A stretch of DNA of 64,000 nucleotides. Source: Campanula takesimana. Lineage: Eukaryota > Streptophyta > Magnoliopsida > Asterales > Campanulaceae. Position 1 is the stretch's first letter. Every line of letters begins with the position of its first letter. Both the position numbers and the translations under genes were made by a program. The DNA lies in NCBI GenBank assembly GCA_026119855.1, contig JAOWBW010000767.1:372001-436000 (forward strand), given 5' to 3'. Shown one piece after another: positions 13,101 through 23,495 of the stretch. The notes under the pieces were generated by a model. It was not told the DNA's origin and ran no database searches. It saw only the letters and a list, made by a program, of their open reading frames with translations.

Positions 13101-15845
13101 TTTGTAAGGACAAAAATGTATTTTCCACATAAACATGCCCAACACGTTATCCTCCAACAATAATTTAATTGGCCAAAAATGTCTTTTCACAACACCCCCG
13201 AAAATGAATCTATTTGGCAGCAACCCAAACGACCCCAGTTGTCTCTCCAACGCCTCCCTACCAATTGCAGTTGTCTAATGAAAATTTCACGACTTTCTAG
13301 TTAGATTCCGACGGCATCACCGTCGACCAAGGCGGCTCCTGCTGCTGAACCTTGATCTTTGTTTGAAGATTTGATTTCTCTCCTAATTTTCATCTCTCTA
13401 CTCCTCTCTCCCATCGTTGAGGATTTGATTGGGGTTACAAGAAGGCATCCAGCCCTTTGGTGATTTCTAAGTTCGCCATTTTGTCGTTCAATGAGAATAC
13501 GGTCGATTTTGTGTTTTCCGACGCTGATGCAATGAAAAAAATCCGTGAAGCTGGCTGAATATATGGCGGAGTTGTCAAGATTGCTAAGCCCAGAGGGTGT
13601 TTCGTTCCATACTCTGCTTCTGAAAATATGAAAGTTTCAGCTCATTTATTTATTTATTTTACTACCTTTGATTGGATCAGCAAGGCTTGGTGATTGTTTG
13701 GGAAGTGTTGCGCCTTTAGTCATCTGGGACTTCGGTTGGGTTTCCACTGGGGAACAACTGTGGAGGTTATTAATAAGTTCCATGAATTTATGAATGGGTT
13801 CTTCATGTGCCAAACAGTAGTTGTTGACTAGGCCCATTTTACCACAAAAGCTCATGTATATGACAATGGAAAGGATGAGGTTTGACTTTCCCATGGCCAT
13901 GGCTGGTTTTTTTTTTCAGATTCATTTATTGGTTTATTCAATTCCAGCAATTTATTGTATCTCGTGAGATTGATGGGTTTGATTCATTGTTGGGGCGCTG
14001 ATGGGTGAGGATATTGCAGATCTGGAGCTTTTGGTGAGGTAGGTGCTGGTGGGGGTTATGAGGAGGCCATTGTTTGAGGCGCTGGTTTTTAGGGGTGGCA
14101 AATGGCACAAATCCAAACCAACCAACCATACTAAGTGTACTTGGTATACCAAAAGTTGGTACATGGTACAAATATCCGATTTTGGTTTGTATATCCTTTT
14201 GAAGTTTCCTCACAGCCCAAGTAGTAAAAATCTTTACTAAATTGTTTTTTTTTTTTGTAATAAAATTGTAACGCAAGTTTATTTGTATCATTTATAAGTG
14301 CAAAATTGAATTTTTGTTCGTGTATTGTTTATTTGTTTTTATAACAGATGGAAAATGCATAAGATTGTTTAAGAGCATTTGATTTCTTTTTCGTTTCTTG
14401 ACTCACTTTACACTTGGTATGTACCAACTATACCAACCAAGTACCAATCGTACCAATTAAATTGGTATACCGACTTTGGTGGTTGGCAATGGTATGTAAT
14501 TTTGTCTACCAAGCTAAACTTGGTTGGTACATGGTATAACTAAAATACACCTAGTATACCGACCAAGCCAACCCTAGGTGTTTTGGGGTGGAAGAAGAAA
14601 GGGCTGCTGGAATGGTGGAGGACTGCCGGAGAGGGGAACAATTTATCTTTCAGAAAACGTAGATCGAGTTTAACCCAGTTGGACCATTCACGTGCAGGCA
14701 TGCTTAAGCGGAAAATTCAGTTTTGTCCCTGCAAAATCACGTGACTTGCACATGATATGAGGTCCGTCCATTTTATTTAACGGCCGTTCAAAATTGTTGT
14801 GGATTACAACAGTTTGTGAACATAGTGTACAAAATTGCAAAAATTGGAGCATTAGGTCTACATTGCAACTTCATGTGAACTTTGTGGCAGTATGGTGCAA
14901 TTTACCCTAAAAAATTCATGCAAAACAGGTTAGGTAATGAACCATGCAATACATACGAACTAAGACAAGAAGATGGCAACCCTAGAAAATGTAGCTGGTA
15001 AAACGCATAATTCAGTTTAAAATTTAAACTACAGCCAGTAGTGGTTATTTTTTCAGCTATTATTACCTTCGTCTGTGTTTCGCTTGGATCTTGTAGTGCA
15101 AGCATCTTTGAAGAAATGATGGCTGCACAATAGTATAAATTCAGTTAGCAAAACATGTAAAGGCATAAAGCTTGTTCATCTTAGGTGCTCCATACTGATA
15201 AATGCAATGGATTGCATGCATGATTTGTGATCAGAACAGCTAGGCATCAAAATGATGAGAAGCCAAAGCAGTGAACAAGGTGGTGATTATAATATGTTAA
15301 TTAATTCTAAAAAAACAATGGGACCTTTTCACATAAATAGAAAAGCATTTCAGCGGACAGATGAAGTACCATACATTTCTAATAGCACGACGCTGAAGAA
15401 TGTTGTATAGTTCTACAGGCTTGCAATATATCGAAAGGCTCTCTTCAGCTGCAATTTCTTCTTCTGCCGACAAATGCAATCGAGATTCTTGGCGGCACAT
15501 TTGATCTGCACTTCTGGAGTAACTGCAATTGCAAACAGAATTCCTGTTCCATAATGTGGAATAAGATGGAGATCGTATCTATAACCAGTGCAAAGCAAGT
15601 ATCTTACAAAAATGTTTTACAATGTACAAAGTCCATACAAGGATTAAAATCAAAATGAAAACCGAACTCTTATGTTCTGTATATTAGAAATAAGAACCTT
15701 TCTCATGAGCCACCTCAAGAGACTAAAAAAACATAAAAAAAAAATGAAGCTACCTTGACAGTATAAATAGATTTCCACACATAAAAGAACCAAACTAAAA
15801 GAGAACATACGTAGTCTCGCGAGCAACTAAAGGTATGCCTGGCAT
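1161..15845 (-). CDS. EMF2: EMF2 Polycomb PRC2 subunit (Su(z)12/VEFS family), C-terminus beyond window
   Basis: EMF2 is the Su(z)12-type subunit of the plant Polycomb repressive complex 2, which sets H3K27me3 in the nucleus and represses flowering genes. Exons, in coding order: 15845-15811, 15522-15375, 15122-15067, 9916-9802, 9712-9553, 9470-9405, 8327-8188, 7017-6955, 6822-6701, 5598-5534, 5402-5350, 5252-5199, 5117-5058, 3480-3437, 3322-3201, 1597-1411, 1209-1161. All junctions are GT-AG and the phases join without a break for 513 codons. The N-terminus MPGIPLVARET and the block KPVELYNILQRRAIRN are family hallmarks. A C2H2 finger lies at C330, C333, H346 and H351. The last visible exon encodes ALLQKRQFFHSHRAQ, which directly precedes the VEFS box in relatives; about 115 residues should follow left of base 1. 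Intron 3 is 5.1 kb. The donor of the exon at 3201 is the least certain junction. Family assignment rests on remembered EMF2 sequence. Confidence 0.93.
1850..2900. mobile_element. Degenerate hAT-like repeat in EMF2 intron 15
   Basis: Both edges carry GAACCGAACC/CCCAACCCGAACC-type motifs, and the middle (about 2150-2500) is a C- and T-rich, UTR-like stretch. The layout resembles the clearer hAT element at 39154. I cannot define end repeats or a target duplication. Open frames of 86 to 133 codons here are low-complexity and show no domain. Confidence 0.25.
4155..4255 (+). repeat. tRNA-like, SINE-type sequence
   Basis: A box A-like AGCTGGTAAGGCG is followed about 35 bases later by a box B-like TTTCGACCCCC, then a T-rich stretch. 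It resembles a decayed tRNA-derived SINE head inside the hAT element at 4039. It does not fold into a full tRNA that I can see. Confidence 0.35.
4487..4754. mobile_element. Stowaway-type MITE
   Basis: The ends are CTCCCTCCGTTCC and GGAACGGAAGGAG, and the TA target duplication is intact at 4485-4486 and 4755-4756. It is nested in the hAT element at 4039 and is therefore younger than it. Confidence 0.85.
7111..7402. mobile_element. Stowaway-type MITE
   Basis: It has CTCCCTCCGG at the left, GGCCAGAGGGAG at the right, and TA duplications on both sides. A long A run follows the left end. It lies in EMF2 intron 7, less than 100 bases from exon 8. Confidence 0.8.
8786..9156. mobile_element. Stowaway-type MITE (GTTTAAGGTTCTTA subfamily)
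   Basis: The ends CCTCCTCCGTCCC and GGGACGGAGGGAG have matching inner arms (TTTAAGGTTCTTA inverted) and TA duplications. Two tandem 70-base units with TACCTACTTTTCACCC lie inside. The copy at 57020-57307 is the same subfamily. It is in EMF2 intron 6. Confidence 0.85.
10410..10980. mobile_element. hAT-superfamily DNA transposon, non-autonomous
   Basis: It starts CAGTCCCGGCCCTGAG, ends GGTGGCCCTG, and is flanked by an exact 8-bp duplication, CTTGTGCA (10402-10409 and 10981-10988). It has no coding capacity. It lies in the large intron 3 of EMF2. Confidence 0.83.
11140..11215 (-). mobile_element. Truncated LINE 3' end (RTE-like)
   Basis: The stretch pairs a CAACAACAA run with CTTAGTCTCAAAATAATTTG and GGGTTGGCTTACATGAATC. 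That combination is a common plant repeat, remembered as the 3' tail of RTE-type LINEs read in reverse. No coding part is present. The assignment is from memory only. Confidence 0.35.
11336..11745. repeat. Unclassified intronic repeat
   Basis: The stretch begins near CCCACATCGAATAG and ends near GGATCCCACATT, a pattern seen at the edges of some small plant LTR-like repeats. I could not define ends or a duplication, and there is no coding frame. Confidence 0.2.
11750..12027. mobile_element. Stowaway-type MITE
   Basis: Its ends are CTCCCTCCGTCCCACCTCAC and GAGCTGGGACGGAGGGAG, with TA duplications. The inner arms TCACTTGAG/CTCAAGTGA continue the pairing. It is in EMF2 intron 3. Confidence 0.88.
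12278..12522. mobile_element. Stowaway-like MITE, degraded right end
   Basis: The left end CTCCCTCTGTTCC is typical. The right end GAAAAGGAG is degraded, but the inner arms (AGTCCCGCTTTG and CAAAGTGGGACT) still pair. It is in EMF2 intron 3. Confidence 0.65.
12812..13075. mobile_element. Small nested element inside a MULE terminal repeat
   Basis: It interrupts the left inverted repeat of the MULE, while the right repeat shows the uninterrupted version. It starts GCAGTGGTAGAGCCAGGAT, ends GGCTCCGCCTATGC, and is flanked by CTATA on both sides. It contains G-run motifs such as GGGGGCAATTGCCCCC. The superfamily is unclear. Confidence 0.6.
13230..13640 (+). pseudogene. Possible captured gene fragment in a MULE
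   Basis: The stretch is richer in GC and has codon-like structure. Near 13490-13610 one plus frame reads DFVFSDADAMKKIREAG, then a stop, then IYGGVVKIAKPRGCF. I do not recognise the parent gene. The reading may be chance. Placement between MULE inverted repeats fits Pack-MULE capture. Confidence 0.3.
14090..14576. mobile_element. hAT-like element nested in the MULE
   Basis: It runs from TAGGGGTGGCAAATGG to GCCAACCCTA, and the interior is built from repeated inverted TTGGTATACC and TGGTACATGG words. The flanks CTGGTTTT and GGTGTTTT match at six of eight bases, so the duplication is imperfect. It has no transposase. Confidence 0.45.
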
Positions 15846-16343
15846 TTTTGTTAGGCAAAGTCAAAGTATAACTTCATAGCTATCCACACCTTTCCAGGAG
15901 AAGCAACTTTTGCCACTCAAACCTGCATCAAGTGACCTTCGTGAAATCCCTTCAGCAGTTCCTTCTGCAAAATTCTAGATGAGTAAACATGGTACCAGTG
16001 GTAAAACATAAATTCAAGCACATAAAATACGAGATGCTGCCAGTTAAATGTGATAGATGGAGAAGAATAAAACGAATGGATGACAAATTTCATTAGAACA
16101 CACTTAAGTCCCCACCAAAATCGAAGTAGATATGCCACGTTGACTAATATATGGCACTGTTATCTATTTGTCAAAACACACATCTAAATGACCTATTCGC
16201 CTACACTAGCCTTCCACCTTATTTTCTGAAATTCTAGGGACCTGATAAGGCACTATGTACTGATTAATCAGCACCTTGTACGAGAAACGGATTTGAACAA
16301 GCCTGGCATAATTGAAATATAAAAGAATAGCTCAGAAGATGAA

Positions 16344-17753
16344 GGTGGCGTTTGTTTTTTTTTAAGTGTTAAGTCCTGAATGCTGAATTCAAGTCTGAAA
16401 TTGACTGAATTAATAAGAGGCAGCATCTGAAGACTGAATTAAATATTTTTGAAACTGTTTGATTATTTGTCTGAATGAACGGTCTGAATAAGTGCAAATA
16501 TATTTTGATTCCTATTCTAACCTTCCAAAATGTGATTTTAACTGAATAACATAAAAACAAAAATATAAACAAAATTCACTATTTATCTCCTCTTTCAAAG
16601 CAGCCTCCACCACATCAAGAAAAACACCAGGTCATTCACCATGAAATCAAGAACATTTTTACTTTAGCAAATAAACCACAATATCTGCAAATATATTCCT
16701 AAACTAAACCCAAACCAATTTTCCATTTGAAAACCTTAATTATTTGAAATCAACCAAGGAAATCTACAAAAAAAGGCCAGATTTTCACATACCCACCAAA
16801 GGTTTTCCCAAACAAAATCTAACATTACAAGAATCGAACCTCAATTTATTAAAACTGAACCCAGATTTTCACAAAACCTTCTCGTCAACACGCCGGCGGC
16901 TCCATCACATTCTGTCGCCGACGGTAGAGGAAGGCAGGCGAGAGCGACGGTGATGGCGAGAAATAGATTCAGATTACTTTAATGGAGAGAAAAATGACTT
17001 GAATTTTGACGATTGACACTCAAATCTGAAGATTACGGAGTTAACGATCTAGGGTCTGGGGTGAGGGTTGCAAGATGGCAGAGGAGAGAGTGATGGTAAT
17101 GAGAAAGAGTGAGAAAGTTCGAAAGGATAAGGGTGGATAGTTATGGATGCCGACAACCTGCTTCTTCCATGGCTTTCATGGTTGCAGCGAATTTGGAAGA
17201 GAGAGATGGGAGGCGCGATAGAAGCCAGAGAAACAAATGGAAGGAGAAAAATGAGAGGGGTAGGTTGGGGATTAACGAAATACTCCCTCCGTCCCTATTT
17301 ACTTTACAAAAATGAGGCTTTGCACAAAAATTAAGAAAATGATTGTAAAGTTGATGTGTTGTGAGTGTATATAGTTGAGTGGGAGAGAGAAAGTGAGTAG
17401 AGAAAAGTAAGTGGATAGTTGTTGTGAGTATGACAAGTGGGTCCCACTATTTGAAAAATGTTTAAAAGTTTCCTTTTTAGGATTTTGTAATGTAAATAGG
17501 GACACCCAAAATGGCAATGTTTGTAAGGTAAATAGGGACGGAGGGAGTATGGTATGGGTATGTTTGTCCAAAATTGAATCAGACACAAATCAGTCTTGTT
17601 TTTAGGTCTGATTCATTAAGTGGCCATTCAGATCAAAAAGCTCTATTCAGATCTGAATCCAAAAAAAAAAACAAATGCACTGAATGGATCAATATCTGAT
17701 TCGGTCAGATAAAAGGCCCTATTCAGATCTGAATTGAAAAACCAAACAAGGCC
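16344..17753. mobile_element. Non-autonomous DNA transposon with imperfect inverted ends
   Basis: The left end GGTGGCGTTTGTTTTT and the right end AAAAACCAAACAAGGCC are inverted and imperfect, with GAA on both outer sides. Arms of CTGAATTC/CAGATCTGAAT words extend inward. The interior holds a UTR-like stretch around 16860-17270 and a nested Stowaway. It lies in the proposed 5'-UTR intron of EMF2. The superfamily (hAT or Harbinger) is undecided. Confidence 0.5.
17283..17547. mobile_element. Stowaway-type MITE
   Basis: Its ends are CTCCCTCCGTCCCTATTTAC and GTAAATAGGGACGGAGGGAG, a perfect 20-base inverted repeat, with TA on both sides. It is nested in the element at 16344. Confidence 0.9.
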
Positions 17754-18542
17754 GAAGTTATGCTTTCATGCGAGTCAAGTGACTCGGCCATCGGGCTAAT
17801 CTTGATGGAACGAGTGTCAATAACGTGAACCCAGTTGCCAGAGCTATCATGCTATGCAAAATTAATCCAACATTATAAATAAAAAATTTAAGTGCTCATG
17901 AGCAGATCATAAGGAAGTAATATGGAAATAATTAAAACATATACCAATATCATTATTGTCATGCCTGAATACAAGAAGGCAATCAGCACAGAGCATATGA
18001 CGTTGACGGAATCAGAAAGTTCTAATTTATTGGGTCAAAAAATTAGGACAATATTAGAATCCAAATGCAAGATAAATGTAATCTGAATTGAACCATATCA
18101 TGGGCCTTAACATTTAATATGTCATGTGCTCTTGGAAAGAAGCGAGTTCACTGAAATACTACCACACACTCACACCCCGTCCCAACAAACGTTCACATAA
18201 ACACTAAAGTATATGATGAACCAACAATGATATCCTTCTTTCAAAACATCCTAACAACAACTGAAAGCCGATATGTTCTGGGCCTTCTGGTTAATTCTTG
18301 CAATCAAGCAGAAGGGAAAACCTCATTACAGCATACATATATGATATAAGTAACGTATTTTTCAATGTTTTTTTTATACTAATGAATCATGAGAGGTGAT
18401 TGTTTATAATAGTTACCAAGATGATACCATTTTGTAAACACTAACGGCTTAGTTTTCTTATCCTAAATATGGTCAATCAATCTATGAACTATTCCTTGAG
18501 CAGTTTTGGTAAAACTTAAACTGTATAACAAATGAACAATGC

Positions 18543-18707
18543 TAGGGGCACAAAATAAGCTCACAAAATCTTGCTCACAACATGAGGTGGCGATATTTTA
18601 TTGGTTGCATCGATAATGAACCCGCCACACTCTAAATAAAAACACCAATTAAATCATTACACCTAGGATTTTGTGAGCAAGATTTTGTGACTTTTTTGTT
18701 CCCCTAG
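18543..18707. mobile_element. Short MITE (GGGGCACAAAA family)
   Basis: The ends are CTAGGGGCACAAAATAAG and TTTTTTGTTCCCCTAG. The inner arms TCACAAAATCTTGCTCAC and GTGAGCAAGATTTTGTGA are perfect inverses. Two relatives lie at 50305 and 57470, each with the core ATTTTATTGG followed by GCAT. Confidence 0.75.
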
Positions 18708-19210
18708 TATTATTCATCACAAATTACAACAAAGAGATGCGGCATTTTATCAACTGGGTTGCTAAACAATAAATGCTTGACTAAAACAAAGGAAAGTTCG
18801 ATCCACCGAAAAATTGACCAATTTAACAAGCAAGGTGAAGATATAACCCACTTTTAATTTCAACAAAATTGGCATTCAATCCATAACTTTCTTAATTGCA
18901 CGGCAGACACAAAACAATCACAGTAGCAACTCAAACAGATATAAATCAATATAAAAATAAATGTAATCCGTGAACTAAATCAGTAACAATAGAGAGACGA
19001 TCAATCTACCGTAACTAACGAATATCTACGTCTTTTAGTTTCTGCAAAATGGGGATTCAATCCAGAAGTATATAGCTCGGATTTTGACCTAATTAAAACA
19101 GTATCGAGTAATTAAAATTAAAAATATGAGCTGATTCGTGTAATGTATACAAAAAAATTAAAAAAATAAAACACTGATAAATCAGAGAAAAAAAAATGGA
19201 TTAAAAACAC

Positions 19211-19380
19211 CTTGGACTGTAAGAGCCCTAATGAAAACCGATCTAAATATTTAGGGATATCGATCGTAAGAATGAATGGTTCGAACCTTCCAACGGAACG
19301 GCGTCGAAGAATGGTTGACCGATGCCTGACGGAGACGGAGGGCCAGGCAGCTGGCGGTGATGATGTCAAAAAGGCCTACG
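19211..19380 (-). other. Possible noncoding first exon of EMF2
   Basis: Just above a good minus-strand donor (AAG then GTGTTTTT, exon edge 19211) lies a stretch of higher GC, bounded on the far side by a Stowaway at 19516. A matching acceptor (GATGCAG) before 15922 would join it to a 77-base leader that ends at the EMF2 ATG at 15845-15843. This would make a 3.3-kb intron in the 5' UTR. The stretch is also open in another frame, which I take as chance. Transcript data are needed to confirm it. Confidence 0.4.
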
Positions 19381-19515
19381 GCGTTGAAGGTTACTGCTCC
19401 CAAGCTGGGTTATGCTTTTTCAATCCCTCCATCTATAAATATGTACTCATTTGTCCTAACCATGAATGTCCTATTTTTTTATTATTATTATTTAATAAAA
19501 ATAAAATTACATATA

Positions 19516-19769
19516 CTCCCTCTCATTTGAAGCTTCACCATTTTGGTGATGGCACACAGATTATAGAAAGTGTTGAGTGTAAGAAAGCTTGTGAGAGGGG
19601 AAAGTTAGTGAGTATGACAAGTGGACCCTATAATTAAACTATGTGAGAGGAAGAAGTGAGTGGGTATGACACGTGGGGCCTATATTTTTTACCATTTTAG
19701 GAAATTATGAAGCTTTAAACGGGACACCCATTTGGGTAAAAGGTGAAGCTTCAAATGGGACGGAGGGAG
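19516..19769. mobile_element. Stowaway-type MITE
   Basis: The ends CTCCCTCTCATTTGAAGC and GCTTCAAATGGGACGGAGGG are followed or preceded by TA. It stands between the probable EMF2 first exon and another Stowaway, so it may lie in the promoter. Confidence 0.82.
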
Positions 19770-19797
19770 TATTTAAAACTTGAGACAATATTGAGTA

Positions 19798-20070
19798 CTC
19801 CCTCCGTCTCATAGTATATGTCCACATTTTCTTTTTAGTCTGTTCCATAGTATATGTCAACTTTCTGAAATGGCAGAAAATCTTTACTATTCCTCCCACT
19901 AATTCTCTCTCCTACTTACTTTTATGCTCATAACACCGATCAATTTACTATTCCCTCTCACTCATTATCTCTCATATTTTACTTTTATACTCACAACACT
20001 TAATCACTTTCACCATTTCTTAATCTCTGTGCAAATGAGAGGGTTGACATATACCCTGAGACGGAGGGAG
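19798..20070. mobile_element. Stowaway-type MITE
   Basis: The ends are CTCCCTCCGTCTCATAGTAT and its near inverse ending GAGACGGAGGGAG, with TA duplications. It is separated from the previous Stowaway by under 30 bases. Confidence 0.87.
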
Positions 20071-20577
20071 TATACATTTTCAACAAAAAAAACAATTGCC
20101 TCAAAATAAATTTTTATCTTAAAAATAATTTTATATCTAAATGTTTTTTTTCTCACTAGCTTTTTTATACTTGTAAAACTGAATGTTTGAAAAATAGATA
20201 ATATATATGAATTTTTGCCATTAAATTGACTAAATAAAAAAACTTTTAAAATATCTCATAAAATAAAATTTAGACATTTATTTAAGTACATATGGAATAT
20301 ATGTTTACATAAACGAATACTATTGTATATAAGATAAAAAAAAAGTACATATATTTTCAACTTCTCTCTTCTCTCTTCTCTCAATTGGTTTTCAAATCAA
20401 GTTCGTCCTTCTTATTTTTCTTCCTTGATTAATTAATTAACAACAATACATTTTTTTGTAATTACAATCATTGAAATTATAAATAATTGTATTGTTGTTT
20501 TCAAATTCATTTAATTTGTGATTTCATGTTTCTGTTTTTTGATATTATGTTGTTATAATAAGTTTTATTAGGAGCAG
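20071..20577. other. AT-rich stretch without recognised features
   Basis: I see no coding potential, end repeats or RNA here. There is a CTTCTCTCTTCTCTC run near 20360. Confidence 0.4.
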
Positions 20578-20928
20578 TTGCTTTTCTCCCCACCGTTGGG
20601 AGCCGTTGTTTTCTCCCCGTCGTTGAGAGCTTATGTTTCTTTGTTCTTCATTTTAAATAGGAAAATTATAAATCTCGCATTATCTCACAACAAAAAGGTG
20701 ATCATCGTTCTTACTACACAAGGATGTTTAGTGGATTTTGAGATTTCTGGTAGACGTGTACGTGTCAATCCGGATTCTCCAATATGTCAAGTGCTAAGCA
20801 CAAAATATTATCCGATGGGAGATTTTTTAAATGCTGGATGGAGACAGTTTACAAGTTTTACTTGGAGTATAATCCGAACGCCTCAAAATTTCGATAAAAA
20901 ATGTCATTGTTGTAGTTTAAGATAATGA
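20578..20928 (+). pseudogene. LINE reverse-transcriptase fragment
   Basis: An open frame of about 115 codons reads VNPDSPICQVLSTKYYPMG, then DFLNAGWRQFTSFTWSI. This resembles the conserved stretch just after the reverse-transcriptase core of plant L1-type LINEs (NPDSL...VLKAKYYP...F...SYTW). The first 25-30 residues look unrelated. Neither the RT core nor the endonuclease is present, so it is a truncated remnant. Confidence 0.5.
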
Positions 20929-21100
20929 AACATCTACTTACATTTAGGGTGAGTCTTCAATCTTTGTGAAGTGCCATTTTTTTTTTTGTTGTAAATGAAT
21001 TTGATTTGTCGTTTGTTCAAAAAAATAAAATAATTTTAATAAACTTACACTTTGCCCCTCTAGGAAATTAGAGAAATTGCTTTTTCTTTAATAACAATTA

Positions 21101-21379
21101 CTCCCCCCGTCTCATAACTATGTGGACAAAATAAGTTGTGCACGGTAATTAAAGAACAATAATAGTGGGTAGTCGTTGTGAGTGTGAAAAGTGAAGTAAG
21201 AGAGAGAAAGTGTGGTAGAGAATAGTAAGTTGATTGATTTTGTGAGTATAAAAGTAAATTAGGAGAGATGATGAATGAGAGGAATATTAAAGATATTTTG
21301 TCATTTTAGGAAAATATAACTTATCAATGGGACACTAAAAAAAAAAATTGTCCACATAGTTATTGGACGGAGGGAGGAG
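21101..21379. mobile_element. Stowaway-type MITE
   Basis: Left end CTCCCCCCGTCTCATAACTA, right end TAGTTATTGGACGGAGGGAG, with arms (CTATGTGGAC and GTCCACATAG) pairing inside. The TA duplication is clear on the left only. Confidence 0.8.
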
Positions 21380-21453
21380 TGTATGATTTAGGGCTAACAT
21401 TTAAAATAAAACCATCTTATTAGACCAAAAGAGGCTTGCAATATATTGGTAAA

Positions 21454-22464
21454 TCTATATATATATATTAAAGTTGGCCAAAAGAGCTATGGTATTGACA
21501 TGTGGACAAACAATGGAGAAAGCTTGCATTTTGAGAAGCCACATCAACAACATACTAATAAATAAGTGACTTTTCATTTTCTTTTCATTAGCTAATACTA
21601 TTAGCTAATAATAATAGTTAATTAAAAGGGTAACTATAATAGTTAACTATTATAGTAACTATTACTATTATTAGTAATAGTTAACTATAATAGTTAACCA
21701 TTATAGTTAACTATTACTCTTATTAGTAATAGTTACTATTATAGTTAACTATTACTATTAATAGTATTAGCTAACAATATTAGTTACAATACAAGTTAAA
21801 TATTACTATTAATATTATTAGTTAACTATATTAGTTAACTATTATTATTAATAGTATTAGTTAACAATATTAGTTACAATACAAGTTAAATATTACTATT
21901 AATAGTATTAGTTAACTATAATAGTTACTATATTAGTTAACTATTACTATTAATAGTATTAGTTAACTATAATAGTTACTATATAGTTAATTATTACTAT
22001 TAATAGTATTAGTTAACCATAATAGTTACTTTATAAGTTATTTTTTACTATTAATAGTATTGGTTAACTATAATAGACTACATACATTAACTATTACTAT
22101 TATTAGTATTAGTTAATTATAATAGTTATTATATAAGTTAGATTATTAATTTTTAATATTAATTAATCATAATAGTTACTATATCAATTAACTATTACTA
22201 TTAATAATATTATTTTATTATAATAATTATATTAATAATTATTATTATATAGACTAATCATTGCTATTAATATATATATTAACTATTACTATCAATGGTA
22301 TTAATTAATTATAATAGTTATTATAATAATAGTAATCATATAGATTAATTTTTATTATTAATAGTATTAGTTAAAATGATGATTACTATATTAGTTAACT
22401 ATAGTTAAAATATTTTTTAAGACATAGTATTGGTTTCCCGTGCAGAGCACGGGTTACCCGCTAG
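21454..22464 (+). mobile_element. Non-autonomous Helitron
   Basis: It begins TCTATATATATATATTAAAG and ends CTAG, between host A (21453) and T (22465). The 3' end has the classic hairpin: CCCGTGC, loop AGA, GCACGGG at 22437-22453, 11 bases before the CTAG. These are the structural marks of Helitrons (5' TC, 3' hairpin and CTRR, insertion between A and T, no duplication). No RepHel frame exists. Confidence 0.88.
21590..22410 (+). repeat. AT minisatellite inside the Helitron
   Basis: Degenerate units of about 50-60 bases repeat the words ACTATTACTATTAATAGT, ATTAGTTAACTATAATAGTT and their inverses. Because each unit contains inverted TTAACTATAATAGTTAA-type pairs, the array can form many small hairpins. 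Confidence 0.85.
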
Positions 22465-22465
22465 T

Positions 22466-23404
22466 GATAATTAACTCCCTTCATTCTTAAAAAAAAAATA
22501 CTTTTAGCTTGATTGTTATTATTAGCTTAACAATTCAACTTTGACTAAATATTTATGATAATAATTGACTAATTTTACTAAATATTAAGAAGTAAAATTG
22601 ACGCATTACAAAAATACCACTCCAATTAGTAATATTTTTTTAGAATTTCGTGAGAAAAGATAGTTTTAATATACATTTAGAAAAGCTCAATTTCGATTAG
22701 CGCTAACATAATGATATGGAATAGGTATAATTTACATGCATATTACGAGTTTCACGAGTTTCATATTTATCTTTAATTTATTTTTGAATTTTCTATCCAA
22801 CATCCAAACTTATTCGGCTTAGCTTCAAGATTAATAGCCTTTAAAAACTTGTAGTGCATGTTAATTTTGTAAACCATAATTAGTGTTTTAATATTAAAAT
22901 TGTTAAGTGTTAATTTATTATATAACAATTTAAACTCACGGTTATGACGGTAAAATGGACAATTTTAAATGTCACAAATTGATTTTCCAATTAATTGTGA
23001 AATAGAAACTTATTTATTTACAAGATTTTTGTTATAGATCACAGAGAAGTCGAATTCTCTTTGCTGGGGATTGATTAGATTTGAGAGAACGGGCGACTGA
23101 GCTCCTATTCGAGCTGCCTATGTATCCCTTGCGGGAATCAAGTCGGGGCGTAGTTCTGAGGGGAGCAATATTCTTGCAATCGAGGGGGTAGCAATATTCT
23201 TGCAATAGATTGATGAAAAAACATGAGTGATCACATTTCTCAATTACTAAAATCTTGAAGGAAATAAATGCAAATATTGTGAAAATCTAAAAGAGTACTC
23301 TTGTTTTAATAGGATTTTTCAAAAGTTAATTTGAAGACAAGAATGGTAGTTAGCTTAACAAGCTTATCGTAAAACTTTATATATCTAAAATAAGTGGCAT
23401 GTAA
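22466..23404. other. AT-rich stretch without recognised features
   Basis: No frame, end repeat or RNA could be supported. A duplicated phrase GCAATATTCTTGCAAT occurs twice near 23166-23206. Confidence 0.4.
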
Positions 23405-23409
23405 AAAAA

Positions 23410-23495
23410 AAGGGCAGCCCGGTGCACAAGGCATCCCCGCATAGCGAGGGTCCAGGGAAGGGTCCCCACCACAAGGGTGAAAAATCCGACTGAGT
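23410..23495 (+). mobile_element. Truncated SINE (Au-like head)
   Basis: The sequence GGGCAGCCCGGTGCACAAGG followed by CATCCCCGCATAGCGAGGG is the head of the widespread plant Au-type SINE, as remembered. The box B region and tail are missing. It ends about 20 bases before the Harbinger-like element. Confidence 0.6.

Larger units (their letters stand above)
12670..14907. mobile_element. Mutator-like element (MULE) with long terminal inverted repeats
   Basis: The ends GGGCAAATTGCACTATACTG and its inverse (GGGTAAATTGCACCATACTG read from the right) start inverted repeats of roughly 200 bases. An exact 9-bp duplication, TAAAAAATT, flanks them (12661-12669 and 14908-14916), as expected for Mutator. 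There is no transposase. The interior holds gene-like sequence near 13230-13640 and a nested hAT-like element. It fills nearly half of EMF2 intron 3. Confidence 0.87.

Noticed and set aside
19212..19637. A 141-codon plus-strand frame
   Set aside because: It crosses a Stowaway and the probable EMF2 leader, and shows no domain.
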